Below the pieces are notes generated by a model. It saw only the letters and a list, made by a program, of their open reading frames with translations, was not told the DNA's origin and ran no database searches. A stretch of DNA of 64,000 nt from Agathobacter sp. (GTDB lineage: Bacteria > Bacillota > Clostridia > Lachnospirales > Lachnospiraceae): NCBI GenBank assembly GCA_022772675.1, contig JALEZW010000071.1:62001-126000 (forward strand), read 5' to 3'. Position 1 is the stretch's first letter; each line of letters begins with the position of its first letter. A program made the position numbers and the translations under genes. Positions 43,817-51,986 of this stretch are shown piece by piece.

Positions 43817-45226
43817 TTATACCAGATTGATGATATCCCCGATTGTCAGATTCGGATTCTCAATCCCCTTGAACATGATCTTGCAGACATAATAATAAAG
43901 AAATTCCAGATCCTCACGGCTCACAGCCTTGATCTGATGCTCAAAATTAAAGTCCAGACCGTTATCCTCCGGGCGGTGCATAACGGTCAGATACATACCC
44001 TGTGTTGTTGCCCCGTTTGGATACCATTTAGTCTTATATTTAATTCCGCCCAGATCATCCAGTCTCTTATCCCTCAAGGTCATCGGCTGGTAGGTCAGTG
44101 ACATGGGCTCGTAAGTCTGTCCCTCTTTGTGGGGATATTTCTTTCCTCTATATGCAAAATATTGTACCGGGTCATAATTTGCGTGACGGAAATAGGCATT
44201 CTGCAGGTCACGGATTTCATAAATTCCCTCCAGGAAAGTTTTATCTTTGGAAATAATCGTTCTAAAGGGAAATGAATGGATTCTTGTTCCTCCACTCTTC
44301 TTCTCCTTTAAAGTGGCACGCCGTGCAATTGCAGTATTGATGGAAACATCATCATTTCCATTCATTTTCTGAAAATGAGTACGTAATCCCATAATCAGAA
44401 GACATACCAGTGAGACATGGTACTCCTCGCAGAAATCCATGAGACGCTTCGTTGCCTCCGGCTCCAGATGGAAAATATCCAGTGCAGAATCCACAGAATC
44501 CGAGACATTGATAGCTGCTCTTGCATTTGGATCACCGCTGCGCTTTCGCTCTGCCTCAAGCTGTGCAGTTCCGCGAATTCCGTTGTAGATAGGTTCCGGT
44601 GTGTTGTCGATGAGACCCTGAAAAAACTTTGTGTCACGCTCTAAGGCCTTGCTTCCTGCCTCATAAGCCAGATCCTTTTCCAGCTGCTCGATATAGGATG
44701 ACATTTCCTTCGGATACGGAACCCCTTCAAATTTCGCATTACAGTAAATCTCAATGACATCCTTAAAGAATCCGATCAGGGCCTGTGCATCTGCCGTCAT
44801 ATGGTCAATCAGAAGATACAGACCATTATATCCATCAATGGTCTTAATCATCACGATCCGGTTCATACAGGAACTCTCTCTCTCAAAAGGAACCTGTGTC
44901 CACTGGCGCATTACTTCGTATGCCTCCACCATGGACTGTCTGGTGAAATCAACAAACTCAATATCCTTTCTCTCATCCTGGTCAATCACATACTGATACC
45001 AGTTTCCGTCCTTATCCTGTGTAAAGCGGATACGCATAAAATCGTTTCGCGCAATTGCTTTAAAAATAGACTGTTTTAAAACATCCCAGTCCAGCTCCGT
45101 TCCGATTGTAAGGCTTGTACCGATATTTAATACTTCCTTTTTGGGACAAAAATCCTGATAGAAAAAATGGAACTTCTGTGCTGCGGTCAATGGATAAACC
45201 GGATAACCATCCTTTTTCTTTAACAT
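43817..45226 (-). CDS. Free-standing condensation-type acyltransferase
   Basis: A 469-residue protein of the chloramphenicol-acetyltransferase/NRPS condensation superfamily. It opens YPLTAAQKFHFF, as condensation domains do. The HHxxxDG active site reads DHMTADA: the catalytic second histidine and the aspartate stay, the first histidine is Asp and the glycine is Ala. The C-terminal NFEHQIKAVSREDLEFLYYYV matches the family tail. It probably moves an acyl group from the ACP to an amine or alcohol. There is no fused carrier or adenylation domain. It overlaps the hydrolase gene by 7 nt. Confidence 0.85.
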   Translation of the reverse strand: MLKKKDGYPVYPLTAAQKFHFFYQDFCPKKEVLNIGTSLTIGTELDWDVLKQSIFKAIARNDFMRIRFTQDKDGNWYQYVIDQDERKDIEFVDFTRQSMVEAYEVMRQWTQVPFERESSCMNRIVMIKTIDGYNGLYLLIDHMTADAQALIGFFKDVIEIYCNAKFEGVPYPKEMSSYIEQLEKDLAYEAGSKALERDTKFFQGLIDNTPEPIYNGIRGTAQLEAERKRSGDPNARAAINVSDSVDSALDIFHLEPEATKRLMDFCEEYHVSLVCLLIMGLRTHFQKMNGNDDVSINTAIARRATLKEKKSGGTRIHSFPFRTIISKDKTFLEGIYEIRDLQNAYFRHANYDPVQYFAYRGKKYPHKEGQTYEPMSLTYQPMTLRDKRLDDLGGIKYKTKWYPNGATTQGMYLTVMHRPEDNGLDFNFEHQIKAVSREDLEFLYYYVCKIMFKGIENPNLTIGDIINLV

Positions 45227-46170
45227 GAAATGACTCCTCCTATAAATTGATCTAATGCATCTTCATAAACTTCTGTTTCTTTAAAATAACTCTCTCCATG
45301 GGCTGCTCCCGGCACAATCACTTTTGTAACAGGCGATGCACAGTTCTTATAAATTTCCTCACACATCTCGCAGGGAACAAAGGTATCTCCGCTGCCATGG
45401 ATTAGAAGAATCGGTACCTTGGCTTTTCTGACCTCCCGGGCCGCATTACACTCATCCAGTCCGTATCCGGCCTTCTTACGGTTCACAAGATCCGCAAGAT
45501 GAATCATCGGAAATGCCGGAAGATGATACATGGAATTTAAGACATGGCTGAACACTGCTTTCGGGGATGTAAATCCACAGTCGGAAATCACTCCCTTCAC
45601 CTGTGGCGGCAGTTCCAGGCCTGTTGTCATAAGAACAGTTGCTCCTCCCATGGAAATTCCGTGAAGCAGAATCTGAATCTCTTCTCCACAATGGTCAATC
45701 ACCCACTGGATCCAGCCCATGGCATCATAACGGTCCGGACATCCGAATCCGATGTAGGTTCCCTCACTCTCTCCATGAGCCCGGGCATCCACATGCAGCA
45801 TTTTGAATCCATTTCTGATATAATAATCTGACACCCCTATAAAATCACTCAGGGAGTGACTGGTGTATCCGTGAAAACAAATGACAAGTTTATTGGATTT
45901 CTCATCTCCCGGAAAATACACTCCATGAAGCTTCAGTCCATCCTTTGCCTTAATGTAAACATCCTCGTGGGGCTGGGCAAGCAGAAATGCCTTACGCTTT
46001 TCCATCATCGGCATATACTGTGACCAGTCTGTGCCGGCCATCTTCATGGTTCTTTCAACCTTTGCATTGCTTCGTATCATGGTTCTCCGGTAAAGATATG
46101 CCGTTCCTCCAATCGTTGCGGCAGCTGTTACTCCCACAACGGCTAAAGCGGCACCTAAAATTTTATTCAT
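45220..46170 (-). CDS. Membrane-anchored alpha/beta hydrolase
   Basis: A 316-residue hydrolase with an N-terminal membrane segment (about 5-28) and RR charge after it, so the catalytic domain may lie outside the cytoplasm or at the membrane face. HGYTSHS is the oxyanion region, HGISMGGA the nucleophile serine elbow, HGSGDTFVP the acid, and GAAHGES the histidine. It could be a thioesterase, lipase or peptidase; context favours release or remodelling of the product. Its stop overlaps the condensation protein start, so the pair is translationally coupled. Confidence 0.88.
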   Translation of the reverse strand: MNKILGAALAVVGVTAAATIGGTAYLYRRTMIRSNAKVERTMKMAGTDWSQYMPMMEKRKAFLLAQPHEDVYIKAKDGLKLHGVYFPGDEKSNKLVICFHGYTSHSLSDFIGVSDYYIRNGFKMLHVDARAHGESEGTYIGFGCPDRYDAMGWIQWVIDHCGEEIQILLHGISMGGATVLMTTGLELPPQVKGVISDCGFTSPKAVFSHVLNSMYHLPAFPMIHLADLVNRKKAGYGLDECNAAREVRKAKVPILLIHGSGDTFVPCEMCEEIYKNCASPVTKVIVPGAAHGESYFKETEVYEDALDQFIGGVISC

Positions 46171-46270
46171 ATCAAGCTCCCATCTCCGTCCTGTGACGGT
46201 CTGTGCCTATACTGTTCTTTGTAACTATCTCATAACAAACGATTGAAAATACTGTAAAAAACAGCTTACA

Positions 46271-46618
46271 TCATTTTCCCTGTACTGCTTTTAAGTGGCT
46301 TTCCACCAGTTCCCCAAATCTTTTTGCTTTCTCGATATTTCCCTCGACCTTGATCTTATCATCGTTCGCCGCATCAACCGGGTCTAATTTTCCCATCTCA
46401 ATTTCTCTGAGGGTCTCTGCCGTACAGGTAAACATGGCATCCCTGTCATTGTAAACATACGGCTCAATGCGAATCTTTCCATTCTTAAGCTCTATGTAAA
46501 AAATGCCCTGAGCCTCCCCGATAATATTAAACTGAAATGTCAGATGATCTTTAATATTGCTTACATCTGCCTCAAGAAATTTCCCTTTGATTTCAGCAAA
46601 AAATTCTGAATATGTCAT
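46271..46618 (-). CDS. SCP2 (sterol carrier protein 2) domain protein
   Basis: A 115-residue single SCP2 domain: EAQGIFYIELKNGKIRIEPYVYNDRDAMFTCTAETLREIEMGKLDPVDA is the diagnostic stretch. SCP2 domains form a hydrophobic pocket that binds acyl chains or other lipids. It is the first gene of the cluster, immediately downstream of the two TetR-type operators, with AAGGAGGGG before the AUG and a 100-nt gap to the hydrolase. It could chaperone the substrate or product. Confidence 0.9.
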   Translation of the reverse strand: MTYSEFFAEIKGKFLEADVSNIKDHLTFQFNIIGEAQGIFYIELKNGKIRIEPYVYNDRDAMFTCTAETLREIEMGKLDPVDAANDDKIKVEGNIEKAKRFGELVESHLKAVQGK

Positions 46619-46635
46619 ATGCCCCTCCTTATTTT

Positions 46636-46692
46636 TGACCAGTGGTCAGCTTGTTTTAATTGTAATCTAGCATATTTCTGACCGATGGTCAA
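46636..46692 (-). promoter_or_regulatory. Promoter and two palindromic operators of the carrier-protein cluster
   Basis: On the minus strand TTGACC (46692-46687), 17 bp, then TAGATT (46669-46664). Operator 1, TGACCGATGGTCA (46679-46691), overlaps the -35; operator 2, TGACCAGTGGTCA (46636-46648), lies beyond the -10 near the ribosome site. Both are 13-bp inverted repeats with TGACC/GGTCA arms, 43 bp apart centre to centre, as expected for a TetR dimer. The tetR gene is divergent, so autoregulation is likely. Confidence 0.8.
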
Positions 46693-46791
46693 TATGATGT
46701 TTTTCCTATTTTTTTCATTTTTTCTGTACTTTTTTTTCACTTAATGGTATACTGTTTGCAATTTCAAAAAATTATAGAAGGGGAATTCGGG

Positions 46792-47403
46792 ATGGCAAAT
46801 AACCAGAAGTACGATCAGATTTTGGATGCGCTGGAAATGTTACTTTCTCAGAAGCATATGCAGGATATTTCCGTCAGTGAGATTGCACAGGCGGCAGGGA
46901 TTGCAAAGGGAAGCATCTATTATTATTTTTCGTCTAAAAATGAAATTCTGGAGGCACTGATCGAGCGCAGATACAAACAGCCGCTGGAAACAGCAAAGCA
47001 TCTGGCAGAGCAGACGGATGTGTCCCCCTTTACCCGTATGGCCATGATTTTTCAGGCATGCCGCAATTCCAACAGTGAGTTTCTCAATCAGAATTCTGTC
47101 ACTTCCATTGTGGATGACAAGGAGCAGGCTTTTCTGCATCATAAATACATCCGGTATCTGATCACAGAACTTAAACCCATTCTGACAGAGATCATTGAAC
47201 AGGGGATTACTTCCGGTGCCATTGATTTTGATTATCCCGCTGCGCTGTCGGAGATTGTTCTGATCGTACTTACCATCAAACTGGACCGATCACTGCTGCC
47301 AGCCTCCGACAACGACGTGGAGGATACCATTGCCGGCCTGATTTCCCTGCTGGAAAAAGGCACGGGGGCCCCGGCGGGAACACTGAATTATCTGAAGAGC
47401 TGA
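46792..47403 (+). CDS. TetR-family transcriptional regulator
   Basis: A 203-residue repressor. The N-terminal helix-turn-helix is ISVSEIAQAAGIAKGSIYYYFSSKNEILEALI, fully typical of TetR. The C-terminal ligand domain is helical with no named motif, so the inducer is unknown. The AUG at 46792 is preferred for its AGAAGGGG site. A TATACT -10 lies at 46748-46753. Its position opposite the SCP2 gene and the operator pair make it the probable regulator of the whole cluster. Confidence 0.92.
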   Translation: MANNQKYDQILDALEMLLSQKHMQDISVSEIAQAAGIAKGSIYYYFSSKNEILEALIERRYKQPLETAKHLAEQTDVSPFTRMAMIFQACRNSNSEFLNQNSVTSIVDDKEQAFLHHKYIRYLITELKPILTEIIEQGITSGAIDFDYPAALSEIVLIVLTIKLDRSLLPASDNDVEDTIAGLISLLEKGTGAPAGTLNYLKS

Positions 47404-47441
47404 AAATGAACCGCCACTGAAAAGAGTAAAACTCTATCCGT

Positions 47442-48911
47442 TTATCGAAGTGCTTCCTCAATCGCCTCAATGACAATTTTCAATGCTTTAATTCTGGCAT
47501 ACTTCTTATCGTTCGACTCCAAGATATGCCACGGTGCATAGGAAGTATTGGTCTTTTGAAGCATCTCATTGACAGCCAGCTCATACTGATCCCACTTCTT
47601 ACGGTTTCGCCAGTCTTCCTCTGTGATTTTCCACTGCTTCTCCGGCGTATTCTGCCGGTCCGTAAACCGGGCTAACTGCGTATCTTTATCTATCTGCACC
47701 CAGAATTTCACAATGACTGCTCCCCAGTCGGACAATTCCTTTTCAAACTCATTAATCTCGTTATAGGCTCTCTGCCACTCATTCTCACTGCAGAAACCTT
47801 CCAGACGTTCTACCATAACTCTTCCGTACCAGGTACGGTCAAATATTGCAATATGACCGGTCTTGGGCAGACGGTTCCAGAAACGCCAGAGATAATGTCT
47901 CGCTTTCTCATGGGGTTCTGGACTTGCAATCGGGTGCACCTCAAACCCCCGGGGATCCAGTGCCTCTGTCAGACGCTTAATGTTGCCGCCTTTTCCGGCT
48001 GCATCCCAGCCCTCATAGCCAATAATGACCGGCACTTTTTTCCGGTACAGCTTATTGTGGAGCTCGCCAAGCTTTTGCTGCAGTTCCCTCAATTCCTTCC
48101 GGTATTCCTCCTCCGGAATTGATTTTTCTAATGAAACCTCACTGAGTTTCTCAATTTTCTCCAGCGGAAATACATTCTGTAAAAGCGGCACTGCCATCTC
48201 ACTGTTTTTCAGTGCCGTATCAATTCCGCTGGTCAGTGCCTCAAGTACCTGAAGCTCTGCCCATTTTTTATTTTTGGCATCAATCACATACCAGGGATCT
48301 GCCGGAGCATTGGTATCATTCAGGTAACGGTCAAAAACCTCCAGACATTTCTCGTAATTTTTATTCTGCCAGTCATCCTTTTCACTGACACGCCAGCTGG
48401 TATTTTTATCCTTCTTAAGCGCATCGATTCGCTTTTTCTGCTCTTTCTGACTGATCTGGAAAAAGAATTTCATCACCAGGTAGCCATTATCCGTGAGCTG
48501 CCGTTCAAAACGTTTGATGCTCTCTATTTTTGTCTTGTAATCCCTCTCCTTTAACTTTCCCTTCAGACAATCCTGGGTGACTTCATCCATCCAGCCGGAG
48601 TCAAGAAACATAAATTTCCCCTTTTCCGGGATTTTCACAAAATAACGGTAGAGAAACGGTTTTCTTTTCTCCTCCTCTGTGGGAATATCCATGGCTGCCA
48701 CCTTGAAAAAACGCGGATCGATATTCCGGATAATTTTGCCCAGTACGCTGCCTTTTCCGGCAGTTCCCCAGCCTTCAAAGAGCACCAGAACCGGCAGCCC
48801 GTGCTCCTTGATTTTCATCTGCTGCCTGGCAAGTTTTTCCCTTGCTGCCTTTAATCGTTCCTCCAGCTCAGTTTCCTCCGGCCGTTGTGGTTTGTTCCAG
48901 TTTTCTAACAT
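47442..48911 (-). CDS. Two-domain PPK2-family polyphosphate kinase (polyphosphate:AMP phosphotransferase type)
   Basis: A 489-residue protein with two PPK2 domains. The N-terminal half has EGWGTAGKGS but its lid motif is FLDSGWMDE, lacking the DRS/DRT of active domains. The C-terminal half has EGWDAAGKGG, IFDRTWYGRVMVERL and KFWVQIDKD, the complete PPK2 set. This architecture matches enzymes that phosphorylate AMP to ADP with polyphosphate. AAAGGGG precedes the AUG at 48911. It converges with tetR, with no clear terminator between them. Confidence 0.92.
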   Translation of the reverse strand: MLENWNKPQRPEETELEERLKAAREKLARQQMKIKEHGLPVLVLFEGWGTAGKGSVLGKIIRNIDPRFFKVAAMDIPTEEEKRKPFLYRYFVKIPEKGKFMFLDSGWMDEVTQDCLKGKLKERDYKTKIESIKRFERQLTDNGYLVMKFFFQISQKEQKKRIDALKKDKNTSWRVSEKDDWQNKNYEKCLEVFDRYLNDTNAPADPWYVIDAKNKKWAELQVLEALTSGIDTALKNSEMAVPLLQNVFPLEKIEKLSEVSLEKSIPEEEYRKELRELQQKLGELHNKLYRKKVPVIIGYEGWDAAGKGGNIKRLTEALDPRGFEVHPIASPEPHEKARHYLWRFWNRLPKTGHIAIFDRTWYGRVMVERLEGFCSENEWQRAYNEINEFEKELSDWGAVIVKFWVQIDKDTQLARFTDRQNTPEKQWKITEEDWRNRKKWDQYELAVNEMLQKTNTSYAPWHILESNDKKYARIKALKIVIEAIEEALR

Positions 48912-49061
48912 AAGCTTCCCCCCCTTTTTTACATCCATTCCGGTATCATTATTATAATCCCATCACATTCCTGATAGCAAGGAAAGAAAACTCATTTTAA
49001 AAACTTCCCACATTGATTTTCTATAAAACTGAATAACTAATCTATTCAGAACCTCTTAGAA

Positions 49062-49331
49062 TCAGATTATCAAAAATCTATATAGGAATAAAATCTGACC
49101 TATCAGGATTGCCGGCATTCCCACCACAAAATACCAGTGCTTCGTCTTATGATGGAACACGTACATCCCCGCCCAGGTTCCAATACTCCCGCCCAGAATG
49201 CTCGTAAGAAAAAGCATTTTTTCCGGGATCCTCCAGGCATGTTTTTTCGCCCTTCGCTTGTCGATTCCCATCATAAAAAATCCAATTATATTTATCATGA
49301 TCAGGTATCCTATGAAAATATCTCTCCCCAT
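49062..49331 (-). CDS. DUF1294 small membrane protein
   Basis: An 89-residue protein with three hydrophobic segments. FFMMGIDKRRAKKHAWRIPEK after the first helix and GGSIGTWAGMYVFHHKTKHWYF are the DUF1294 signature. Function is unknown for the family. The start is uncertain: an internal Met 11 codons on (MINIIGFF) is equally plausible, since the ribosome site before the first AUG is very close. Confidence 0.82.
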   Translation of the reverse strand: MGRDIFIGYLIMINIIGFFMMGIDKRRAKKHAWRIPEKMLFLTSILGGSIGTWAGMYVFHHKTKHWYFVVGMPAILIGQILFLYRFLII

Positions 49332-49431
49332 TTCCTTCTTGCTGCTCCTCGACCTATACTTCGCTTTCCGGTTCTCTTACGCAGATCCCCGGTACATCCG
49401 TTTCTATTTTAACGGAACAAATTCAAATACA

Positions 49432-49566
49432 TTAGTGCATTGGTTCAGTTTCCTCGCAATGGAAGGGTACAGCCCTCCTCCACATATCGTTATTCACGAA
49501 CTGAAGTCCAACGTCCGTTATCCCTTCCTCGTTCTCCAGAACTACCGGATGATTATTCCTGCTCAT
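49432..49566 (-). CDS. Possible 44-residue ORF in the 49.3-49.6 kb gap
   Basis: The 318-nt gap between DUF1294 and secDF otherwise holds only the secDF terminator. Its one plausible reading on the minus strand is a 44-codon frame beginning MSRNNHPVVLENEEG and ending ETEPMH. Only a weak AGGA precedes the AUG, and no family match is recognised. It is listed so the gap is documented; it may be noncoding. Confidence 0.2.
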   Translation of the reverse strand: MSRNNHPVVLENEEGITDVGLQFVNNDMWRRAVPFHCEETEPMH

Positions 49567-49594
49567 GAATCCTATACATAGTTAGAAGTATAAC

Positions 49595-49625
49595 AAAAAA
49601 ACAGGGCGCTGCCAAGCAGCACCCT
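49595..49625 (-). terminator. Terminator of secDF
   Basis: AGGGCGCTGC (49603-49612) pairs with GCAGCACCCT (49616-49625), one mismatch, around CAA. Seven Ts follow on the minus strand (49601-49595). Confidence 0.92.
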
Positions 49626-49649
49626 AAAAAACATCTCTATAGAAATATT

Positions 49650-51965
49650 TTATTTTTTCTTTTTACCATCATTCTTCTTTCCATCGTCCTTCTTCACCAG
49701 ACGGTTCTTTCCAAGATGCAACTTCATGATATACCACAGATTTGCGGCAATGAAGATGGAAGAATAGGTACCACTGATCATACCAACTAACAGCGGTAAT
49801 GAAAACTCACGAATGGAAGAAACACCCAGGATAAACAGCAGCAATACCATGATAATGGTTGTGACTGATGTATTGATAGATCTGCTCAGCGTCTGTGTCA
49901 GAGATTTGTTTGCAACCTCTGCCAGAGTCTCCGGTGTCTGCTTTCTCATACCCTGCATATTCTCACGGATACGGTCGAAGATAACGATGGTATCGTTGAT
50001 GGAGTAACCCACAATCGTAAGCATACATGCAATGAAAGTATTTCCCACAGAAATACGGATCAGGGCATATGCTGTCAGCATTACAAGTACGTCATGAATC
50101 AGTGCGATAATGGCACTGCTTGCAAAACGGATATCCTTAAACCGGAACCAGATATAGAACAGCATGCAGATGCAGGCAACCAGTACAGCAAGGATTGCGT
50201 TCTTACGCATCTCTCCACTGATAGTAGAACCGATACTCTGGCTCTCGATGGTACTTTTATCTACGCCAAACTTATCAACCAGCATACTTCCAACTGCCTC
50301 ACGCTCTTCCAGGGACAGGGTTCTTGTCTTAATGGTTACGGTTGTACTGCCGGATACCGTACTTGCCTGAATTGCCTTGTCGTTAATTACATTGGCAACC
50401 TCCGGCACAATCTTATCCTCTACTTCCTCGACGGTGTAATCCTTTCCGAAATCAGCGGAAATGGATGTACCACCCATAAACTCAAGACTGAAGTTTAACG
50501 CACGCTTTCCGGATGCGCTGTAGCCAATCATTCCCACAAAGCCTGCTACGATAACAACAATTGACAGAATAAAGCATACCCAGCGATGCTTGATGAAATC
50601 AATGGTCTTACGTTCCTTTGCCCGTCCGTACCACTTCTCATCCTTAAATCCAACTGCGTATAAAGCAAGATTTAACAGTCTGGAGATGATAAGAGCTGTA
50701 AATACGGATACAATAATGGAAATCATAAGCGTATAGGCAAATCCCTTAACAGTTCCGGAACCAAGCCACATCAGCACAAGGGCTGCAATAAATGTAGTGA
50801 CATTTCCATCGATAATTGCGGACATGGCCTTCTTATAACCTTCCTTAATGGAGGCAAGAATGGATTTGCCGCTTGCAACTTCCTCCCGCATACGGGAAAT
50901 GATAATAACATTTGCATCCACTGCCATACCGATACCAAGAATAACACCTGCGATACCCGGAAGTGTCAGCGTAATCTCAAAGAGATAAATCAGTGAAACA
51001 ACTAATGTTGTATAAATAGCCAGACCCACTGATGCCACCGCACCGGAAAGGCCATAGCAGATGATCATAAACAGCATAACAAGGATCAGACCAATAACAG
51101 CTGCCTTCACACTGGAGGAAAGAGCCTTTCCACCAAGCTGTGCTCCCACAACACTGGATTCCATTTCTTCCAGCTTTAAGTTAATGGCACCCACACGGAT
51201 AAAGGTTGCCAGCTGGTCAGCTTCTTCATAATCAGCCATTCCGTTGATCACACATTTACCATCCGTAATTGCGGTCTCAACTGTGGGAACACTGATGAAA
51301 TGATCATCATAGTAAATACCGATGGACTCGCCATTTGCTACTGCCTTCGTGGTAGCCTCACCAAACACATCTGCCGCATCGTCCTTTAAAGTAAGTTCTA
51401 CAACCGGCTCCTTGGCACTTGTAGATTTGTCCTGATTGTATGCGGCATTGGCAGCCTTGACATCATTTCCATCCATGATTACGGATTCATTGTCAATCAG
51501 TGTCTGAATATCATAATTCAGCTTATAATCGCCGGTAGAACTGTCATAGGAATAGTTCTCATTTCCATCCGCATCCTTTTGAACGATAAAGTACAAGGAT
51601 CCCGGGCTTCCCAGATCTTCCAGCACTGCGTCTGCATCATAGACACCGGGAATTTCTACCGTAATGCGGTCATCTCCCACCGGATATACGGAATACTCGG
51701 TGCTGTAGCTCTCAGCACGCTCTTCCAGCTTTGCTACAGTGTCTTCAATGTCCTTTTTGGACGGATTTTTGTCCGCAATGCGATATGTAATAGACACACC
51801 ACCGGACAGGTCAAGTCCCAGCTTAATCCCTTTGGACTTTTCCTTGTTGTCAGTCTTTGCCTGACTTGTGCTTGTCGTTGATACAATCGTGGTCGTATAA
51901 TATCCCAGCCCGATCAGGCATGCAAGGATAACCGCAATGATAACGACGCCCTTACTTTTTTTCAT
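49650..51965 (-). CDS. secDF: Bifunctional protein-export membrane protein SecD/SecF
   Basis: The 771-residue fusion joins SecD (1 to about 450) and SecF (about 460-750), twelve membrane helices in total. SecD markers: GIKLGLDLSGGVSITY, the large extracellular P1 domain, and GVILGIGMAVDANVIIISRMREE. SecF markers: FSLEFMGGTSISADF and VGYSINDTIVIFDRIREN. It uses the proton or sodium gradient to pull secreted proteins through SecYEG. It follows scfB by 21 nt, a gene order conserved in Clostridia. Lys-rich tail. Confidence 0.96.
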   Translation of the reverse strand: MKKSKGVVIIAVILACLIGLGYYTTTIVSTTSTSQAKTDNKEKSKGIKLGLDLSGGVSITYRIADKNPSKKDIEDTVAKLEERAESYSTEYSVYPVGDDRITVEIPGVYDADAVLEDLGSPGSLYFIVQKDADGNENYSYDSSTGDYKLNYDIQTLIDNESVIMDGNDVKAANAAYNQDKSTSAKEPVVELTLKDDAADVFGEATTKAVANGESIGIYYDDHFISVPTVETAITDGKCVINGMADYEEADQLATFIRVGAINLKLEEMESSVVGAQLGGKALSSSVKAAVIGLILVMLFMIICYGLSGAVASVGLAIYTTLVVSLIYLFEITLTLPGIAGVILGIGMAVDANVIIISRMREEVASGKSILASIKEGYKKAMSAIIDGNVTTFIAALVLMWLGSGTVKGFAYTLMISIIVSVFTALIISRLLNLALYAVGFKDEKWYGRAKERKTIDFIKHRWVCFILSIVVIVAGFVGMIGYSASGKRALNFSLEFMGGTSISADFGKDYTVEEVEDKIVPEVANVINDKAIQASTVSGSTTVTIKTRTLSLEEREAVGSMLVDKFGVDKSTIESQSIGSTISGEMRKNAILAVLVACICMLFYIWFRFKDIRFASSAIIALIHDVLVMLTAYALIRISVGNTFIACMLTIVGYSINDTIVIFDRIRENMQGMRKQTPETLAEVANKSLTQTLSRSINTSVTTIIMVLLLFILGVSSIREFSLPLLVGMISGTYSSIFIAANLWYIMKLHLGKNRLVKKDDGKKNDGKKKK

Positions 51966-51986
51966 TTTTGTTTCCTTCCTCTTTCT

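Noticed and set aside
42022-45226. Calling the ligase-ACP-condensation genes a classical NRPS
   Set aside because: The ligase resembles fatty-acyl ligases, the condensation motif is altered and no multi-domain protein is present, so a specific NRPS product cannot be claimed.
49198-49581. 127-codon plus-strand frame opposite DUF1294
   Set aside because: It overlaps the DUF1294 gene and the secDF downstream gap, has no good ribosome site and no recognisable domain.
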